From Bacillota bacterium (GTDB taxonomy: Bacteria > Bacillota > Clostridia > Lachnospirales > Lachnospiraceae): a DNA stretch of 64,000 nucleotides. Location of the stretch: NCBI GenBank assembly GCA_023439125.1, contig JAEXOU010000006.1:1-64000 (forward strand). The letters run 5' to 3'. Shown one piece after another: positions 16,892-25,990 of this stretch. The notes under the pieces were generated by a model that did not search any database, was not told the DNA's origin, and saw nothing but the letters and a program-made list of their open reading frames with translations. A program made the translations under genes and the position numbers. The first letter of the stretch is position 1; each line of letters opens with the position of its first letter.

Positions 16892-18268
16892 ATGAAGTCA
16901 GACACAATAGCAGCAATTGCCACGGGACTTAGTACTGCGGGAATTAGCATTATTAGAATCAGTGGTGATGAAGCATTTCCAATCATTGATAAGATATTCC
17001 GTAAAAAAACGAGTAAGAAAAAGCTATCCGAGATGGAATCCCATACCGTACATTATGGTTATATTGTAAATAATGAAGAAGTTATTGATGAAGTTATGGT
17101 CGTAATTATGAAAGGACCAAAAAGTTATACAAAAGAAGATAGTATTGAAATAGATTGTCACGGTGGAATTGTTGTAACAAAAAGAGTGTTAGAAACTGTG
17201 TTAAAGGCGGGAGCACGACTTGCACAACCAGGCGAGTTTACAAAACGTGCTTTTTTAAATGGACGAATTGACTTATCACAAGCGGAAGCAGTAATTGATG
17301 TTATTCATGCAAAAAGTGAGTTAGCATTAAAAAATAGTTTAAGTCAGCTCAAGGGTAATGTACTTGAAAAAATAAAAGAGATTAGAAACAGTATCTTATT
17401 AGATACTGCTTATATAGAGGCAGCACTGGATGATCCAGAACACATTAGTTTAGATGGGTTTTCAGAGCAATTAGAACAGCATGTTGAGGTCCTTCAAAAC
17501 GACATTTTTAAGTTGTTAAACAGTGCAGAAAATGGGAGATTAATAAAAGAAGGCATACGTACTGTCATATTAGGTAAGCCGAATGTTGGAAAATCATCCT
17601 TGTTAAATATTTTAGTTGGGGAAGAAAGAGCTATTGTAACTGACATTGCAGGTACTACGAGAGATACCATTGAAGAAACGATTTACTTAAATGGAGTTTG
17701 TTTAAATGTAATTGATACTGCAGGAATTAGGGATACAGACGATGTTGTTGAAAAAATTGGAGTTGATAAATCAAAGAAAAGTGCAGAAACAGCAGACTTA
17801 ATTATCTATGTTGTAGATGCTTCAACTCCTTTAGATCAAAATGATTTTGAAATCATCCAATTTATTAAAGATAAAAAAGCAATCATTCTGTTAAATAAAA
17901 CAGATTTAGACTTGGTAGTAGATGAAAAAGAATTACAAAGTTTAACACAAAAGAAAATAGTTAAGATATCTGCAAAAAATCATATTGGAATGGATGAGAT
18001 GGAAAAAGTCATTACAGACATGTTTTTCCAAGGTAATCTTACGTTTAATGAAGATATTTATATTACCAATGCTCGTCAAAAAGAAGCATTGCAAGAAGCA
18101 AGAGTTAGTTTAGAACAAGTTCATAATAGTATTAATTTAGGTATGCCAGAAGATTTTTTTACGATAGATTTGATGAATGCATATGAAGCACTTGGCACTA
18201 TTATTGGAGAGGCGGTAGACGAGGATCTCATTAATACTATATTCAAAGAGTTCTGTATGGGAAAATAA
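16892..18268 (+). CDS. mnmE: tRNA modification GTPase MnmE
   Basis: With MnmG it makes the 5-carboxymethylaminomethyl group on wobble uridine 34 of tRNAs. About 458 aa from the start at 16892 (MKSDTIAAIATG), which has GGGAGA seven bases upstream; an in-frame ATG 21 bases earlier lacks a good site. An N-terminal folate-binding domain is followed by the G domain with GKPNVGKSS, DTAG and NKTD motifs. The conserved C-terminal cysteine is in FCMGK. mnmG follows 17 bases after the stop. Confidence 0.96.
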   Translation: MKSDTIAAIATGLSTAGISIIRISGDEAFPIIDKIFRKKTSKKKLSEMESHTVHYGYIVNNEEVIDEVMVVIMKGPKSYTKEDSIEIDCHGGIVVTKRVLETVLKAGARLAQPGEFTKRAFLNGRIDLSQAEAVIDVIHAKSELALKNSLSQLKGNVLEKIKEIRNSILLDTAYIEAALDDPEHISLDGFSEQLEQHVEVLQNDIFKLLNSAENGRLIKEGIRTVILGKPNVGKSSLLNILVGEERAIVTDIAGTTRDTIEETIYLNGVCLNVIDTAGIRDTDDVVEKIGVDKSKKSAETADLIIYVVDASTPLDQNDFEIIQFIKDKKAIILLNKTDLDLVVDEKELQSLTQKKIVKISAKNHIGMDEMEKVITDMFFQGNLTFNEDIYITNARQKEALQEARVSLEQVHNSINLGMPEDFFTIDLMNAYEALGTIIGEAVDEDLINTIFKEFCMGK

Positions 18269-18285
18269 GAAAAGAGGGAAATAGG

Positions 18286-20166
18286 ATGAGTTATATTTAT
18301 GATAGCTACGATGTTGTCGTCGTAGGTGCTGGTCATGCAGGATGTGAGGCTGCATTGGCTTGTGCAAGACTTGGTTTGAAGACAATCATGTTTACAGTTA
18401 GTGTTGATAGTATCGCACTTATGCCTTGTAATCCGAATATTGGGGGAACATCAAAGGGACATCTGGTTCGAGAGATTGATGCTTTAGGTGGAGAGATGGG
18501 AAAGGTTATAGATAAAACCTATATTCAATCCAAGATGTTAAATCAATCGAAGGGACCAGCTGTTCACTCCTTAAGAGCACAAGCAGATAAGCAGGATTAT
18601 AGTAAGACAATGCGACATATAGTTGAAAATACTGACAATCTTACCGTTAAACAAGCTGAAATAACTGAGATTCTTGTCGAAAATGGTAAAGTTGAAGGAG
18701 TTAAAACTTATTCAGATGGTGTATATCCTTGTCGAGCAGTTGTATTATGTACTGGAGTATATTTAAAGGCAAGATGCATTTATGGAGATGTTAGTCATTA
18801 CACGGGTCCTAACGGATTACCTTCTGCAAATTACTTAACTGACTGTTTAAAGTCATTAGGTATTGAAATGTATCGATTTAAGACAGGAACACCAGCACGT
18901 ATTGATAAAAGAAGTATTGATTTTAGTAAAATGGAAGAACAGTTTGGAGACGAAAAGGTTGTTCCTTTCTCATTTACAAATAAACCAGAAGATATTATGA
19001 AGGAACAGGTATCCTGTTGGCTAACCTATACGAATGAGAAAACACATGAAATTATTCGAAAAAATATTGACCGTTCTCCCCTATATTCTGGGAATATTCA
19101 GGGAACTGGACCAAGATATTGTCCATCTATAGAAGATAAAGTCGTTAAGTTTGCTGATAAAAATCGGCACCAAGTATTTATTGAACCAGAAGGTAACTAT
19201 ACAAATGAGATGTATATTTCAGGTATGTCAAGTAGTTTACCAGAGGATGTTCAAGTAGCCATGTATCGGTCAGTTGCTGGCTTAGAAAATGCAAAGATTG
19301 TACGAAACGCTTATGCAATTGAATACGACTGTATTAATCCAATGCAGCTCAAACCTTCTTTGGAGTTTAAAAAAATTAGTGGTCTGTTTAGTGGAGGCCA
19401 ATTTAATGGAAGTTCGGGATATGAGGAAGCCGCTGCGCAAGGATTGATGGCTGGTATCAATGCAGCAAGAAAACTATTAGACAAGGACCCAGTAATTTTA
19501 GATCGTTCACAAGCTTATATTGGAGTTTTAATTGATGATTTGGTTACAAAGGAAACGCATGAGCCATACCGTATGATGACATCGAGAGCAGAATATCGTT
19601 TAATTTTAAGACAGGATAATGCAGATTTAAGATTAACAAAAATTGGTCATGATATTGGTCTCATTAGTGATGAGAGATATGAAAAATTAGTTCAAAAAGA
19701 AGAGATGATATTAAAGGAAACTCAAAGACTTGAGAATAGTTTAATCGGAGCTTCGAAGGAAGTTCAAGATATACTTGAGGGACTTAATTCAACAGCTTTA
19801 AAAACAGGTACTAATTTAGCTGAGTTAATTAAACGACCAGAGCTTAATTATGAGCTAATTGAGCAATTAGACAAGGACCGACCTGATTTACCTGCAGATG
19901 TAATTGAACAAGTTGAGATTAACTTAAAGTATGACGGGTATATAAAAAGACAAGAACATCAAGTAGAACAATTTAAAAAATTGGAAGGTAAAAAAATTCC
20001 TGAGAATATCGACTATAATGATATTCCATCTTTAAGAATTGAAGCTAGACAAAAATTAATTAAGTTTAAGCCAATATCAGTCGGACAAGCAACTAGAATA
20101 TCAGGTGTTTCACCTGCAGATATCTCTGTACTTCTTGTATATTTGGAGCAATATCGGAGAAAGTAA
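18286..20166 (+). CDS. mnmG: tRNA uridine-5-carboxymethylaminomethyl modification enzyme MnmG (GidA)
   Basis: FAD-dependent partner of MnmE, 626 aa. The Rossmann motif GAGHAGCEAALA is at the N-terminus. Family motifs MPCNPNIGGTSKG and GTGPRYCPSIEDK are present. The C-terminal helical domain for MnmE and tRNA binding ends with ISGVSPADISVLLVYL. Length is standard. It is in operon with mnmE and rsmG. Confidence 0.97.
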   Translation: MSYIYDSYDVVVVGAGHAGCEAALACARLGLKTIMFTVSVDSIALMPCNPNIGGTSKGHLVREIDALGGEMGKVIDKTYIQSKMLNQSKGPAVHSLRAQADKQDYSKTMRHIVENTDNLTVKQAEITEILVENGKVEGVKTYSDGVYPCRAVVLCTGVYLKARCIYGDVSHYTGPNGLPSANYLTDCLKSLGIEMYRFKTGTPARIDKRSIDFSKMEEQFGDEKVVPFSFTNKPEDIMKEQVSCWLTYTNEKTHEIIRKNIDRSPLYSGNIQGTGPRYCPSIEDKVVKFADKNRHQVFIEPEGNYTNEMYISGMSSSLPEDVQVAMYRSVAGLENAKIVRNAYAIEYDCINPMQLKPSLEFKKISGLFSGGQFNGSSGYEEAAAQGLMAGINAARKLLDKDPVILDRSQAYIGVLIDDLVTKETHEPYRMMTSRAEYRLILRQDNADLRLTKIGHDIGLISDERYEKLVQKEEMILKETQRLENSLIGASKEVQDILEGLNSTALKTGTNLAELIKRPELNYELIEQLDKDRPDLPADVIEQVEINLKYDGYIKRQEHQVEQFKKLEGKKIPENIDYNDIPSLRIEARQKLIKFKPISVGQATRISGVSPADISVLLVYLEQYRRK

Positions 20167-20202
20167 CAAATCATAATAAAATATCTATAAGATGGAGTTA
20201 AA

Positions 20203-20925
20203 ATGAGAAATAATCAGACATTGATTGATGGTTTGGCCCAATGGGGTATCAATATAAATAAAGAGCAACAAGAACAGTTTGAGAAGTATTATGATTTACT
20301 TGTTGAGTGGAATTCATTTATGAATCTAACTGGAATTACAGATTATGAGGAAGTGTTAGTGAAACACTTCCTTGATAGTCTAGCTTTATTTCATGAACAT
20401 CCATATCAAGAAGGTTTAAGTCTATTAGACATGGGAACAGGAGCGGGATTTCCAGGAATACCACTAAAAATTGTTTACCCAGATTTAAAGGTAACTTTAG
20501 TGGACTCCCTGAATAAGAGAATTAAATTCTTAAATGAAGTAATCAATGCTTTGGGATTAACAGGAATTGAAGCAATCCATGCTCGGGCTGAAGAATTAGC
20601 AAGAAAAGAAGAACATAGAGAAAAATATGATTTGGTTGTATCAAGAGCAGTAGCAAGAACAGTATCATTAGCTGAATTTTGCTTACCTTATGCCAAAGTA
20701 GGAGGTTATTTTATACCTTATAAATCAGGTACAATAGAAGAAGAATTAAAAGAAGCAAACTATTCTTTTGAGGTACTTGGAGCTAAACTACAAGAGGTTA
20801 AAACTTTTAGTATCCCAAATAGTGATATGAATCGAACATTATTTATTGTGAAAAAGATAAAAAACACTCCAAAGGCTTATCCAAGAGCTGGTGGAAAACC
20901 ATTAAAATCACCATTAATAAGATAA
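20203..20925 (+). CDS. rsmG: 16S rRNA (guanine527-N7)-methyltransferase RsmG (GidB)
   Basis: SAM-dependent methyltransferase of 240 aa. The motif I region is LLDMGTGAGFPGIPLKI and VVSRAVA follows later, both diagnostic of RsmG. The N-terminus LVEWNSFMNLTGITDYEEVLVKHFLDSL is the family cap. Loss of RsmG gives low-level streptomycin resistance in other bacteria. It closes the mnmE-mnmG-rsmG group; a repeat-rich gap follows. Confidence 0.96.
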   Translation: MRNNQTLIDGLAQWGININKEQQEQFEKYYDLLVEWNSFMNLTGITDYEEVLVKHFLDSLALFHEHPYQEGLSLLDMGTGAGFPGIPLKIVYPDLKVTLVDSLNKRIKFLNEVINALGLTGIEAIHARAEELARKEEHREKYDLVVSRAVARTVSLAEFCLPYAKVGGYFIPYKSGTIEEELKEANYSFEVLGAKLQEVKTFSIPNSDMNRTLFIVKKIKNTPKAYPRAGGKPLKSPLIR

Positions 20926-20944
20926 AATTGTAATGAGATTACTA

Positions 20945-21024
20945 CATGACAAGATGAAAGAATTACTCTTTCGTCTTGTTCATGAAAGGAATCATTCTTT
21001 CATCTTGTTCATGAAAGGAATGGT
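20945..21024 (+). repeat. inverted repeat followed by a second copy of its right arm
   Basis: The left arm CATGACAAGATGAAAG (20945-20960) can pair with CTTTCGTCTTGTTCATG (starting 20968) with one bulge and one G-T pair. The right arm recurs 29 bases on as CTTTCATCTTGTTCATG (from 20997), with the tail AAAGGAAT also repeated. One left arm therefore has two possible partners. No T run follows. It lies in the gap between rsmG and the GNAT gene. Confidence 0.65.
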
Positions 21025-21082
21025 TGGATTATATATAGTTATAGATTTGATATCGAGATTATTGATTAGAATTGGGGAAATT

Positions 21083-21574
21083 ATGTACATACAAGGAAGA
21101 TTTAAAACAGCTCAAGATGATTTAAGCGAGATTTTTGAAATAAGAAGAGAAGTCTTTATCAAGGAACAACATAAAACGGAAGCCCAAGAGTTTGATGACT
21201 ATGATAAAGATGCAATTTTCTGTGTTTTATATGAAGAAAATCATAGTTCTACAGACAAAGAGCAAAGACCAGTTGCGACAGGAAGATTAGTACTTTTAGA
21301 AGATGGTAAATATAAAATTGGTAGAATAGCAGTAAAGAAGGAGTACCGTGGTAAGCAGTATGGAGATATGCTTGTTAAAATGCTAGTTAATAAAGCATTT
21401 ATGTCAGGGGCAAAAGAAGTATATGTGGGAGCACAGATCCAAGCAATAGGATTTTACAAAACAATAGGTTTTCAGGAGATAGGGGAAGAATATATAGAAG
21501 CGAATATTCCTCACATAGAAATGGTACTTGTACCAGATAATTTGTGTAAAAAATGCAAAAACGTTAATATATAA
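21083..21574 (+). CDS. GNAT-family N-acetyltransferase
   Basis: Acetyl-CoA-dependent acyltransferase of about 163 aa with unknown substrate. The start at 21083 (MYIQGRFKTAQDD) has GGGGAAATT just before it; the 50 residues an earlier in-frame ATG would add are encoded by the repeat region and do not look like protein. The acetyl-CoA loop is KKEYRGKQYGD, and the final strand region IGFYKTIGFQEIGEEY is typical of GNATs. The tail ends in Cys/Lys residues (LCKKCKNVNI). Confidence 0.82.
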   Translation: MYIQGRFKTAQDDLSEIFEIRREVFIKEQHKTEAQEFDDYDKDAIFCVLYEENHSSTDKEQRPVATGRLVLLEDGKYKIGRIAVKKEYRGKQYGDMLVKMLVNKAFMSGAKEVYVGAQIQAIGFYKTIGFQEIGEEYIEANIPHIEMVLVPDNLCKKCKNVNI

Positions 21575-21694
21575 TCATTTTTTCCTTTAATTATCTATGA
21601 GAATGTTATATTATAATTATGTATAAATAAAAATCATGAGGAAAAAAATAATATTTATTTTAGATAGTTTTACTTCTTTCAATTCGGGGGAAAT

Positions 21695-22846
21695 GTGATG
21701 GAAAATGCCAAAATAGAGAAGGTAATATGGGAAGTAAAAGTTCAGAAGGCAATAAAAATTTTTTCTATAATCCAGGATGGTATAAATAGTTCAATCGTCG
21801 GCATGAATGATAAGATAAATAATATGGAACTTAGAATAAAAGAATTATCAAAAGCGCTGGAGACGTTTAACTCAACAATTGATATTAATGTTTCATTATT
21901 TTCACCTTACGAAAATGTACAAAAGAAGCATGAAGAATCCATTCTTAAAAAGGAACTGTTCGAAATTCAAAAAGAATTACCAGATGTTAATGAACGGTTA
22001 TGCGATTTATTAAAAAAACAAGAAGAATATCAGACGGTTTATGAATGTTTAAATTATTTAAATGATGTTTTAATTCATCAGGCAGCTACAAAGGAAGAGA
22101 ATTGTAATGAAAGTAGCAAAATGGAAATAAAAGGAAATTATGAGAATGATGAATGTAATTTAAATGAAATTAACTCAAAGTGTATCGGTGTAGAAATTCT
22201 TGAAACTCAAGAGCTAGAACGGCAAAGGATAGCTCGTGATTTACATGACTCTACGATTCAAAATCTAACGAACTTAATGTATAAGACAGAACTGTGTTTA
22301 AAGCTAATCGATATGGATACGATACGTGTCCGATTAGAACTAGCTACTTTAATTAATCAAATTCGCTGTACTATTAATGATATGCGAGAAATTATTTATG
22401 ATTTAAAGCCTATGGTAATTCAAGATCTTGGTTTGGTTCCAGCAATTGAGATTTTTGCTAAAAAGTATATGGAGCAAAATCATATTCAAGTGATTATAAA
22501 TAGTACAAGGGAAAATCCTAGTATTCTACCAGTGATCAACCTAACTATATACCGAATTGTTCAAGAAGCATGCAATAATATTGTTAAATACGCCAATGCT
22601 AGTATTTGTGAAATAAACTTGACTTATAATGATGAAGAGTTGCAATTAGTCGTTGAAGATAATGGAGACGGAATGCTACTTGATGAACTAGAAAAAAAGG
22701 GAAGTTGCTATAATAGCGGATTTGGCCTTTCATTTATGAAAGAAAGGACATTATTATTGTCAGGGAACTTTGAAATAGAGTCAACAAAGGGTAAAGGTAC
22801 TAAGATAACCGTAATTATACCATATCGCAAGCAAGAGGAGGAGTAA
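21695..22846 (+). CDS. cytoplasmic sensor histidine kinase, DegS type
   Basis: About 383 aa without transmembrane segments. The N-terminal 170 residues are predicted coiled coil, like the DegS sensor. A HisKA_3 dimerisation domain has the phospho-acceptor histidine in LERQRIARDLHDSTIQNL. A GHKL ATPase follows, with EACNNIVKYANA (N box) and DNGDGM plus GFGLSFMKER (G boxes). It starts at GTG 21695 or ATG 21698 behind GGGGGAAAT. The response regulator gene begins 2 bases after the stop, so they are cognate. Confidence 0.9.
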   Translation: MMENAKIEKVIWEVKVQKAIKIFSIIQDGINSSIVGMNDKINNMELRIKELSKALETFNSTIDINVSLFSPYENVQKKHEESILKKELFEIQKELPDVNERLCDLLKKQEEYQTVYECLNYLNDVLIHQAATKEENCNESSKMEIKGNYENDECNLNEINSKCIGVEILETQELERQRIARDLHDSTIQNLTNLMYKTELCLKLIDMDTIRVRLELATLINQIRCTINDMREIIYDLKPMVIQDLGLVPAIEIFAKKYMEQNHIQVIINSTRENPSILPVINLTIYRIVQEACNNIVKYANASICEINLTYNDEELQLVVEDNGDGMLLDELEKKGSCYNSGFGLSFMKERTLLLSGNFEIESTKGKGTKITVIIPYRKQEEE

Positions 22847-22848
22847 GA

Positions 22849-23490
22849 ATGGGACCGATAAGAATTATTATAGCTGACGATCATATGATGGTACGAGAAG
22901 GGCTAAAACAGTTACTTGAGTTAGATGGCAATATTGAAGTAGTTGGACAGGCAAGTGAAGGTGAGAAGTGCTTAGAGTTAGTAAAGCAATTGCAACCTGA
23001 TGTTGTTTTACTAGATATTAATATGCCAAACATGAGTGGTTTACAAGCATTGCAAAAATTGAGATCAAAAAATACGAAACAGAAGGTTTTAATGTTAACA
23101 ATACATAATGAAGTTGAATATTTACTTAGAGCAGTGGAACTCGGAGCCAATGGATATGTTCTTAAAGATTCAGAATCTGAGGTTTTAAAAAGGGCGATAC
23201 AAACAGTTTTTAAGGGAGAAACATATATTGAACCTACGTTAACTCCTGAAATGAAAGAACGTTTAAAGAAGATTAAAAACTCCACTACAGAACCACTGAC
23301 GAAAAGAGAAATCGATGTTCTTAAATTACTTGCTGAAGGATTGTTTAACAAGGAGATTGCATATCGTTTGAGTATAAGTGAGAAGACAGTAAAAAATCAT
23401 GTTTCCAATATATTTAAAAAGATAGGTGTTTCTGATCGTACACAGGCAGCAGTATATGCAATAAAAAACAATTTTGTAAATATGTATTAG
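22849..23490 (+). CDS. NarL/DegU-family response regulator
   Basis: A 213-aa two-domain regulator. The receiver domain (1-120) has the acidic pair in IIIADDHMMVREGL, the phospho-Asp in VVLLDINMPNMSG and the K in VLKDSESE. The C-terminal LuxR-type helix-turn-helix (about 148-205) shows LTKREIDVLKLLAEGLFNKEIA and SEKTVKNHVSNIFKKIG. Paired with the kinase just upstream. The target genes cannot be read from the sequence. Confidence 0.93.
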   Translation: MGPIRIIIADDHMMVREGLKQLLELDGNIEVVGQASEGEKCLELVKQLQPDVVLLDINMPNMSGLQALQKLRSKNTKQKVLMLTIHNEVEYLLRAVELGANGYVLKDSESEVLKRAIQTVFKGETYIEPTLTPEMKERLKKIKNSTTEPLTKREIDVLKLLAEGLFNKEIAYRLSISEKTVKNHVSNIFKKIGVSDRTQAAVYAIKNNFVNMY

Positions 23491-23495
23491 TACAA

Positions 23496-23538
23496 AGGCA
23501 ATATCTTATACGAAGTAGTATAGATATTGCTTTTTTTA
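23496..23538 (+). terminator. terminator of the two-component operon
   Basis: GCAATATCT (23498-23506) pairs with AGATATTGC (23522-23530), followed by seven T. It is only a few bases past the response regulator stop. Confidence 0.92.
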
Positions 23539-23699
23539 TTTAATAGGATGATGCCAGGGGTAAAAGGGATTTTTATGTTGTGCCAGTTGCGATTTACATA
23601 AAAAAACTTAAGAAAGAAATTTGATGTGATTGCTGAAATGTTATGGGTATATGATGAAAGACATAATTAGTCCAAAACACGTTTTACATGAATGAAGTC

Positions 23700-23752
23700 A
23701 GCTTATTTATATACTAGAAATTCCTCTGAATTTCCTAATATATAAATAAGCT
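23700..23752. repeat. long hairpin
   Basis: Outer arms AGCTTATTTATATA (23700-23713) and TATATAAATAAGCT (23739-23752) match perfectly, and the inner arms CTAGAAATTC and GAATTTCCTA continue the stem with a one-base slip. No T tail. Confidence 0.75.
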
Positions 23753-23857
23753 CCAAGGATGCGCGTTACACTACGGAGCGGAACAAAAGCGTCCTAAAGG
23801 ATGGGCACTATGATGCACACAAGGAAGATGTCGTTTGCGCGACCGCGCTTGGCCCGA

Positions 23858-23882
23858 GTGTTTTGCAAGCAAAACACTTTTT
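23858..23882. terminator. palindromic terminator-like motif
   Basis: AGTGTTTTGCAAGCAAAACACT is a perfect 22-base dyad followed by T's on the plus strand. The same GTTTTGCAAGCAAAAC core recurs at 233-248 and 36911-36926, and in slightly altered form at 44411-44432. The segment just upstream (GCGACCGCGCTT) resembles the hairpin before the 44411 copy. Confidence 0.65.
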
Positions 23883-23996
23883 ATTAATGAGTAAAAAAAT
23901 TATCCTAGTAATTACCTAAGTGTGCGATTAGATTGTGATAGTATTAAAAGTATAATGGTAGATGTCAATTAGTCGTTAGTTCATAGTAGAAGATAA

Positions 23997-24012
23997 AGTT
24001 TCACGTGAAACA
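23997..24012. promoter_or_regulatory. parS: parS site
   Basis: AGTTTCACGTGAAACA matches the conserved parS palindrome TGTTTCACGTGAAACA at 15 of 16 positions. It lies about 180 bp upstream of parA and 10 kb from oriC. ParB binds such sites and spreads to organise the origin region. Confidence 0.92.
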
Positions 24013-24195
24013 TTATGAAAATTGTGTTTTTATATATAGTTATGTATAAAGTAATGTGATATAATGTAGTGGATATTAGAACATAAATAGAAATATTTAC
24101 ATTAAGATAAATCTATTTAGCCATAAACTATAATATGTAAGTGGACAACTTATGGATATAGATAGGAAAGATTCAATTATATTATGGAGGATAAG

Positions 24196-25080
24196 ATGGG
24201 GAAAGCAATAGCAGTAACGAATCAAAAGGGTGGAGTTGGTAAAACAACTACGGCAATTAATCTGGCTGCTTGTCTTGCTGAAAAAGGGAAAAAAGTTTTA
24301 GCAATAGACATCGACCCTCAGGGGAACACAACAAGTGGACTTGGCGTAGACAAGGGGAATATAGAGAATACAGTCTATGAATTATTAATTGGTGAATGTA
24401 CAATAGAAGAATGTATGACAGAGAGTGTGGTTGAAAATCTCTTTGTACTGCCATCTGACGTGAACTTAGCTGGTGCTGAGATCGAATTAATTGGAGTTGA
24501 TGAGAAAGAGTATATATTAAAGAAGTGTATTGATCTAATTAAAGATTCTTTTGATTATATTATTATTGATTGTCCTCCTTCTCTTAATATACTAACTGTT
24601 AATGCCATGACAACAGCAGATGCTGTCTTAGTACCAATTCAGTGTGAGTATTATGCTTTAGAAGGTCTATCTCAGTTAATTCATACAATTAATTTGGTTA
24701 AAGACCGATTAAATGCTGATCTTGAAATAGAGGGTGTAGTATTTACAATGTATGACGCAAGAACTAATCTCTCTTTACAAGTTGTAGAAAATGTAAGAAA
24801 AAATTTGGAGCAAAAAATATATAATTCAATAATCCCTCGAAATGTACGCCTTGCGGAAGCTCCTAGTCATGGATTACCAATAAGCATGTATGATCCAAAG
24901 TCTGCTGGGGCAGATGCATATCGAGATCTTGCAGATGAAGTATTACGTCAAGATGGTGAATTAGAAGAAGAAGATCAAGCAAATGAGAAGTCTAAAAAAA
25001 TTACTTCCAATACCAAGGGTAGTAAAGATAGTAATAAGAAGAAGGGCAAAGGTATTTTTGGACGTAGAAAGGGAGAATAA
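24196..25080 (+). CDS. parA: chromosome partitioning ATPase ParA/Soj
   Basis: Deviant Walker A ATPase that works with ParB-parS in origin segregation and, in Bacillus, controls DnaA. The N-terminus is MGKAIAVTNQKGGVGKTTTA with the signature lysine early in KGGVGKTT. Start 24196 is chosen because TGGAGG lies 5 bases upstream. The C-terminus has an additional Lys/Ser-rich tail of about 40 residues ending in GIFGRRKGE, not seen in typical Soj. parB starts 2 bases after the stop. Confidence 0.95.
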   Translation: MGKAIAVTNQKGGVGKTTTAINLAACLAEKGKKVLAIDIDPQGNTTSGLGVDKGNIENTVYELLIGECTIEECMTESVVENLFVLPSDVNLAGAEIELIGVDEKEYILKKCIDLIKDSFDYIIIDCPPSLNILTVNAMTTADAVLVPIQCEYYALEGLSQLIHTINLVKDRLNADLEIEGVVFTMYDARTNLSLQVVENVRKNLEQKIYNSIIPRNVRLAEAPSHGLPISMYDPKSAGADAYRDLADEVLRQDGELEEEDQANEKSKKITSNTKGSKDSNKKKGKGIFGRRKGE

Positions 25081-25082
25081 AT

Positions 25083-25967
25083 ATGACATCAAAAAAAGGA
25101 CTTGGTAAAGGATTAGATTCACTTATTATTAACAAATTAGATCATGTAGATAGAAATAGTAATAAAAATGAAATTGTTTCACGTGAAACGATGATTAATA
25201 TCAATAAAATTGAACCAAACAAAGAGCAACCTAGGACTCATTTCGATGAAGATTCATTACATGAGTTAGCTGATTCAATCAAATTACATGGCATTATTCA
25301 GCCGTTAATAGTTCATAAGGTTGGGGAACGATTTGAGATAATTGCAGGTGAGAGAAGATGGAGAGCTGCCAGAATTGCTGGGTTAAAAGAAATACCGGTA
25401 ATTGTGAAAGAATACACAGATCAACAAGTATTAGAAATCGCATTAATAGAAAATATCCAACGAGAAGATTTAAATGCAATCGAAGAAGCAATGGCATATG
25501 AAAAATTAGTGCATGATTTTAATTTAAAACAAGATGAGGTTGCTGAGAGAGTTGGAAAAAGTCGTGTTGCAGTTACTAATTCCATGAGATTAATGAAATT
25601 AGATAAGCGAGTGCAACAAATGGTTATTGACGATATGATAAGTGGTGGACATGCCCGTGCATTACTTGGAATTACAGACAATGAATCACAGTATAATGTT
25701 GCTATGAAAGTATTTGATGAAAAATTAAGTGTTCGAGAAACTGAAAAGTTAGTTCGGAACTTATTGAAGCAAAAACCAGAAAAAGAAATAGCAATAGCAA
25801 AAGAAGATGATTATATTTATCGAGACCTAGAGAACAGAATGAAAAATATTTTCGGAAGTAAAGTAGAAATTAGACGTCAGGCTAATGATAAAGGGAAAAT
25901 AGAAATAGAGTACTATTCTCAAGAAGATTTAGATAGAATTATTGAATTAATAGGTACAATTGGATAA
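25083..25967 (+). CDS. parB: chromosome partitioning protein ParB/Spo0J
   Basis: CTP-dependent DNA clamp that loads at parS; 294 aa. The N-terminal ParB/sulfiredoxin-type domain has the box II motif GERRWRAARIAGL and ENIQREDLNAIEEA. The helix-turn-helix follows (EVAERVGKSRVAVTNSMRLMKL), then the C-terminal dimerisation domain. The gene itself contains a parS site near its 5' end, as spo0J of Bacillus does. Confidence 0.96.
   Translation: MTSKKGLGKGLDSLIINKLDHVDRNSNKNEIVSRETMININKIEPNKEQPRTHFDEDSLHELADSIKLHGIIQPLIVHKVGERFEIIAGERRWRAARIAGLKEIPVIVKEYTDQQVLEIALIENIQREDLNAIEEAMAYEKLVHDFNLKQDEVAERVGKSRVAVTNSMRLMKLDKRVQQMVIDDMISGGHARALLGITDNESQYNVAMKVFDEKLSVRETEKLVRNLLKQKPEKEIAIAKEDDYIYRDLENRMKNIFGSKVEIRRQANDKGKIEIEYYSQEDLDRIIELIGTIG
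25175..25190. promoter_or_regulatory. parS: parS site inside parB
   Basis: TGTTTCACGTGAAACG matches the parS palindrome at 15 of 16 positions. It encodes residues around 32-36 of ParB (VSRET). Its location within the gene matches the classical intragenic parS of Bacillus spo0J. Confidence 0.93.
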
Positions 25968-25990
25968 TTTAACTTAAGGTGGGTAAAAGA

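Larger units (their letters stand above)
23539..24195. other. non-coding region upstream of parA
   Basis: No credible gene. It holds, in order, a long hairpin (23700-23752), a G+C-richer segment of about 100 bp (23757-23859) ending in a palindromic terminator-like motif (23858-23882), and a parS site (23997-24012). The G+C-richer part contains several short dyads but no tRNA or riboswitch that I can recognise. Confidence 0.6.

Noticed and set aside
20933..21082. N-terminal 50-residue extension of the GNAT protein
   Set aside because: It is encoded by the repeat structure, is not GNAT-like, and the internal ATG at 21083 has a better ribosome site.
22881..23351. Open frame of 156 codons opposite the response regulator
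   Set aside because: Antisense of a clear NarL-type gene; the long frame follows from codon bias of the sense strand.
23757..23860. G+C-rich block upstream of parA considered as a tRNA or T-box
   Set aside because: No T arm, anticodon arm or specifier-loop and antiterminator motif can be found on either strand.
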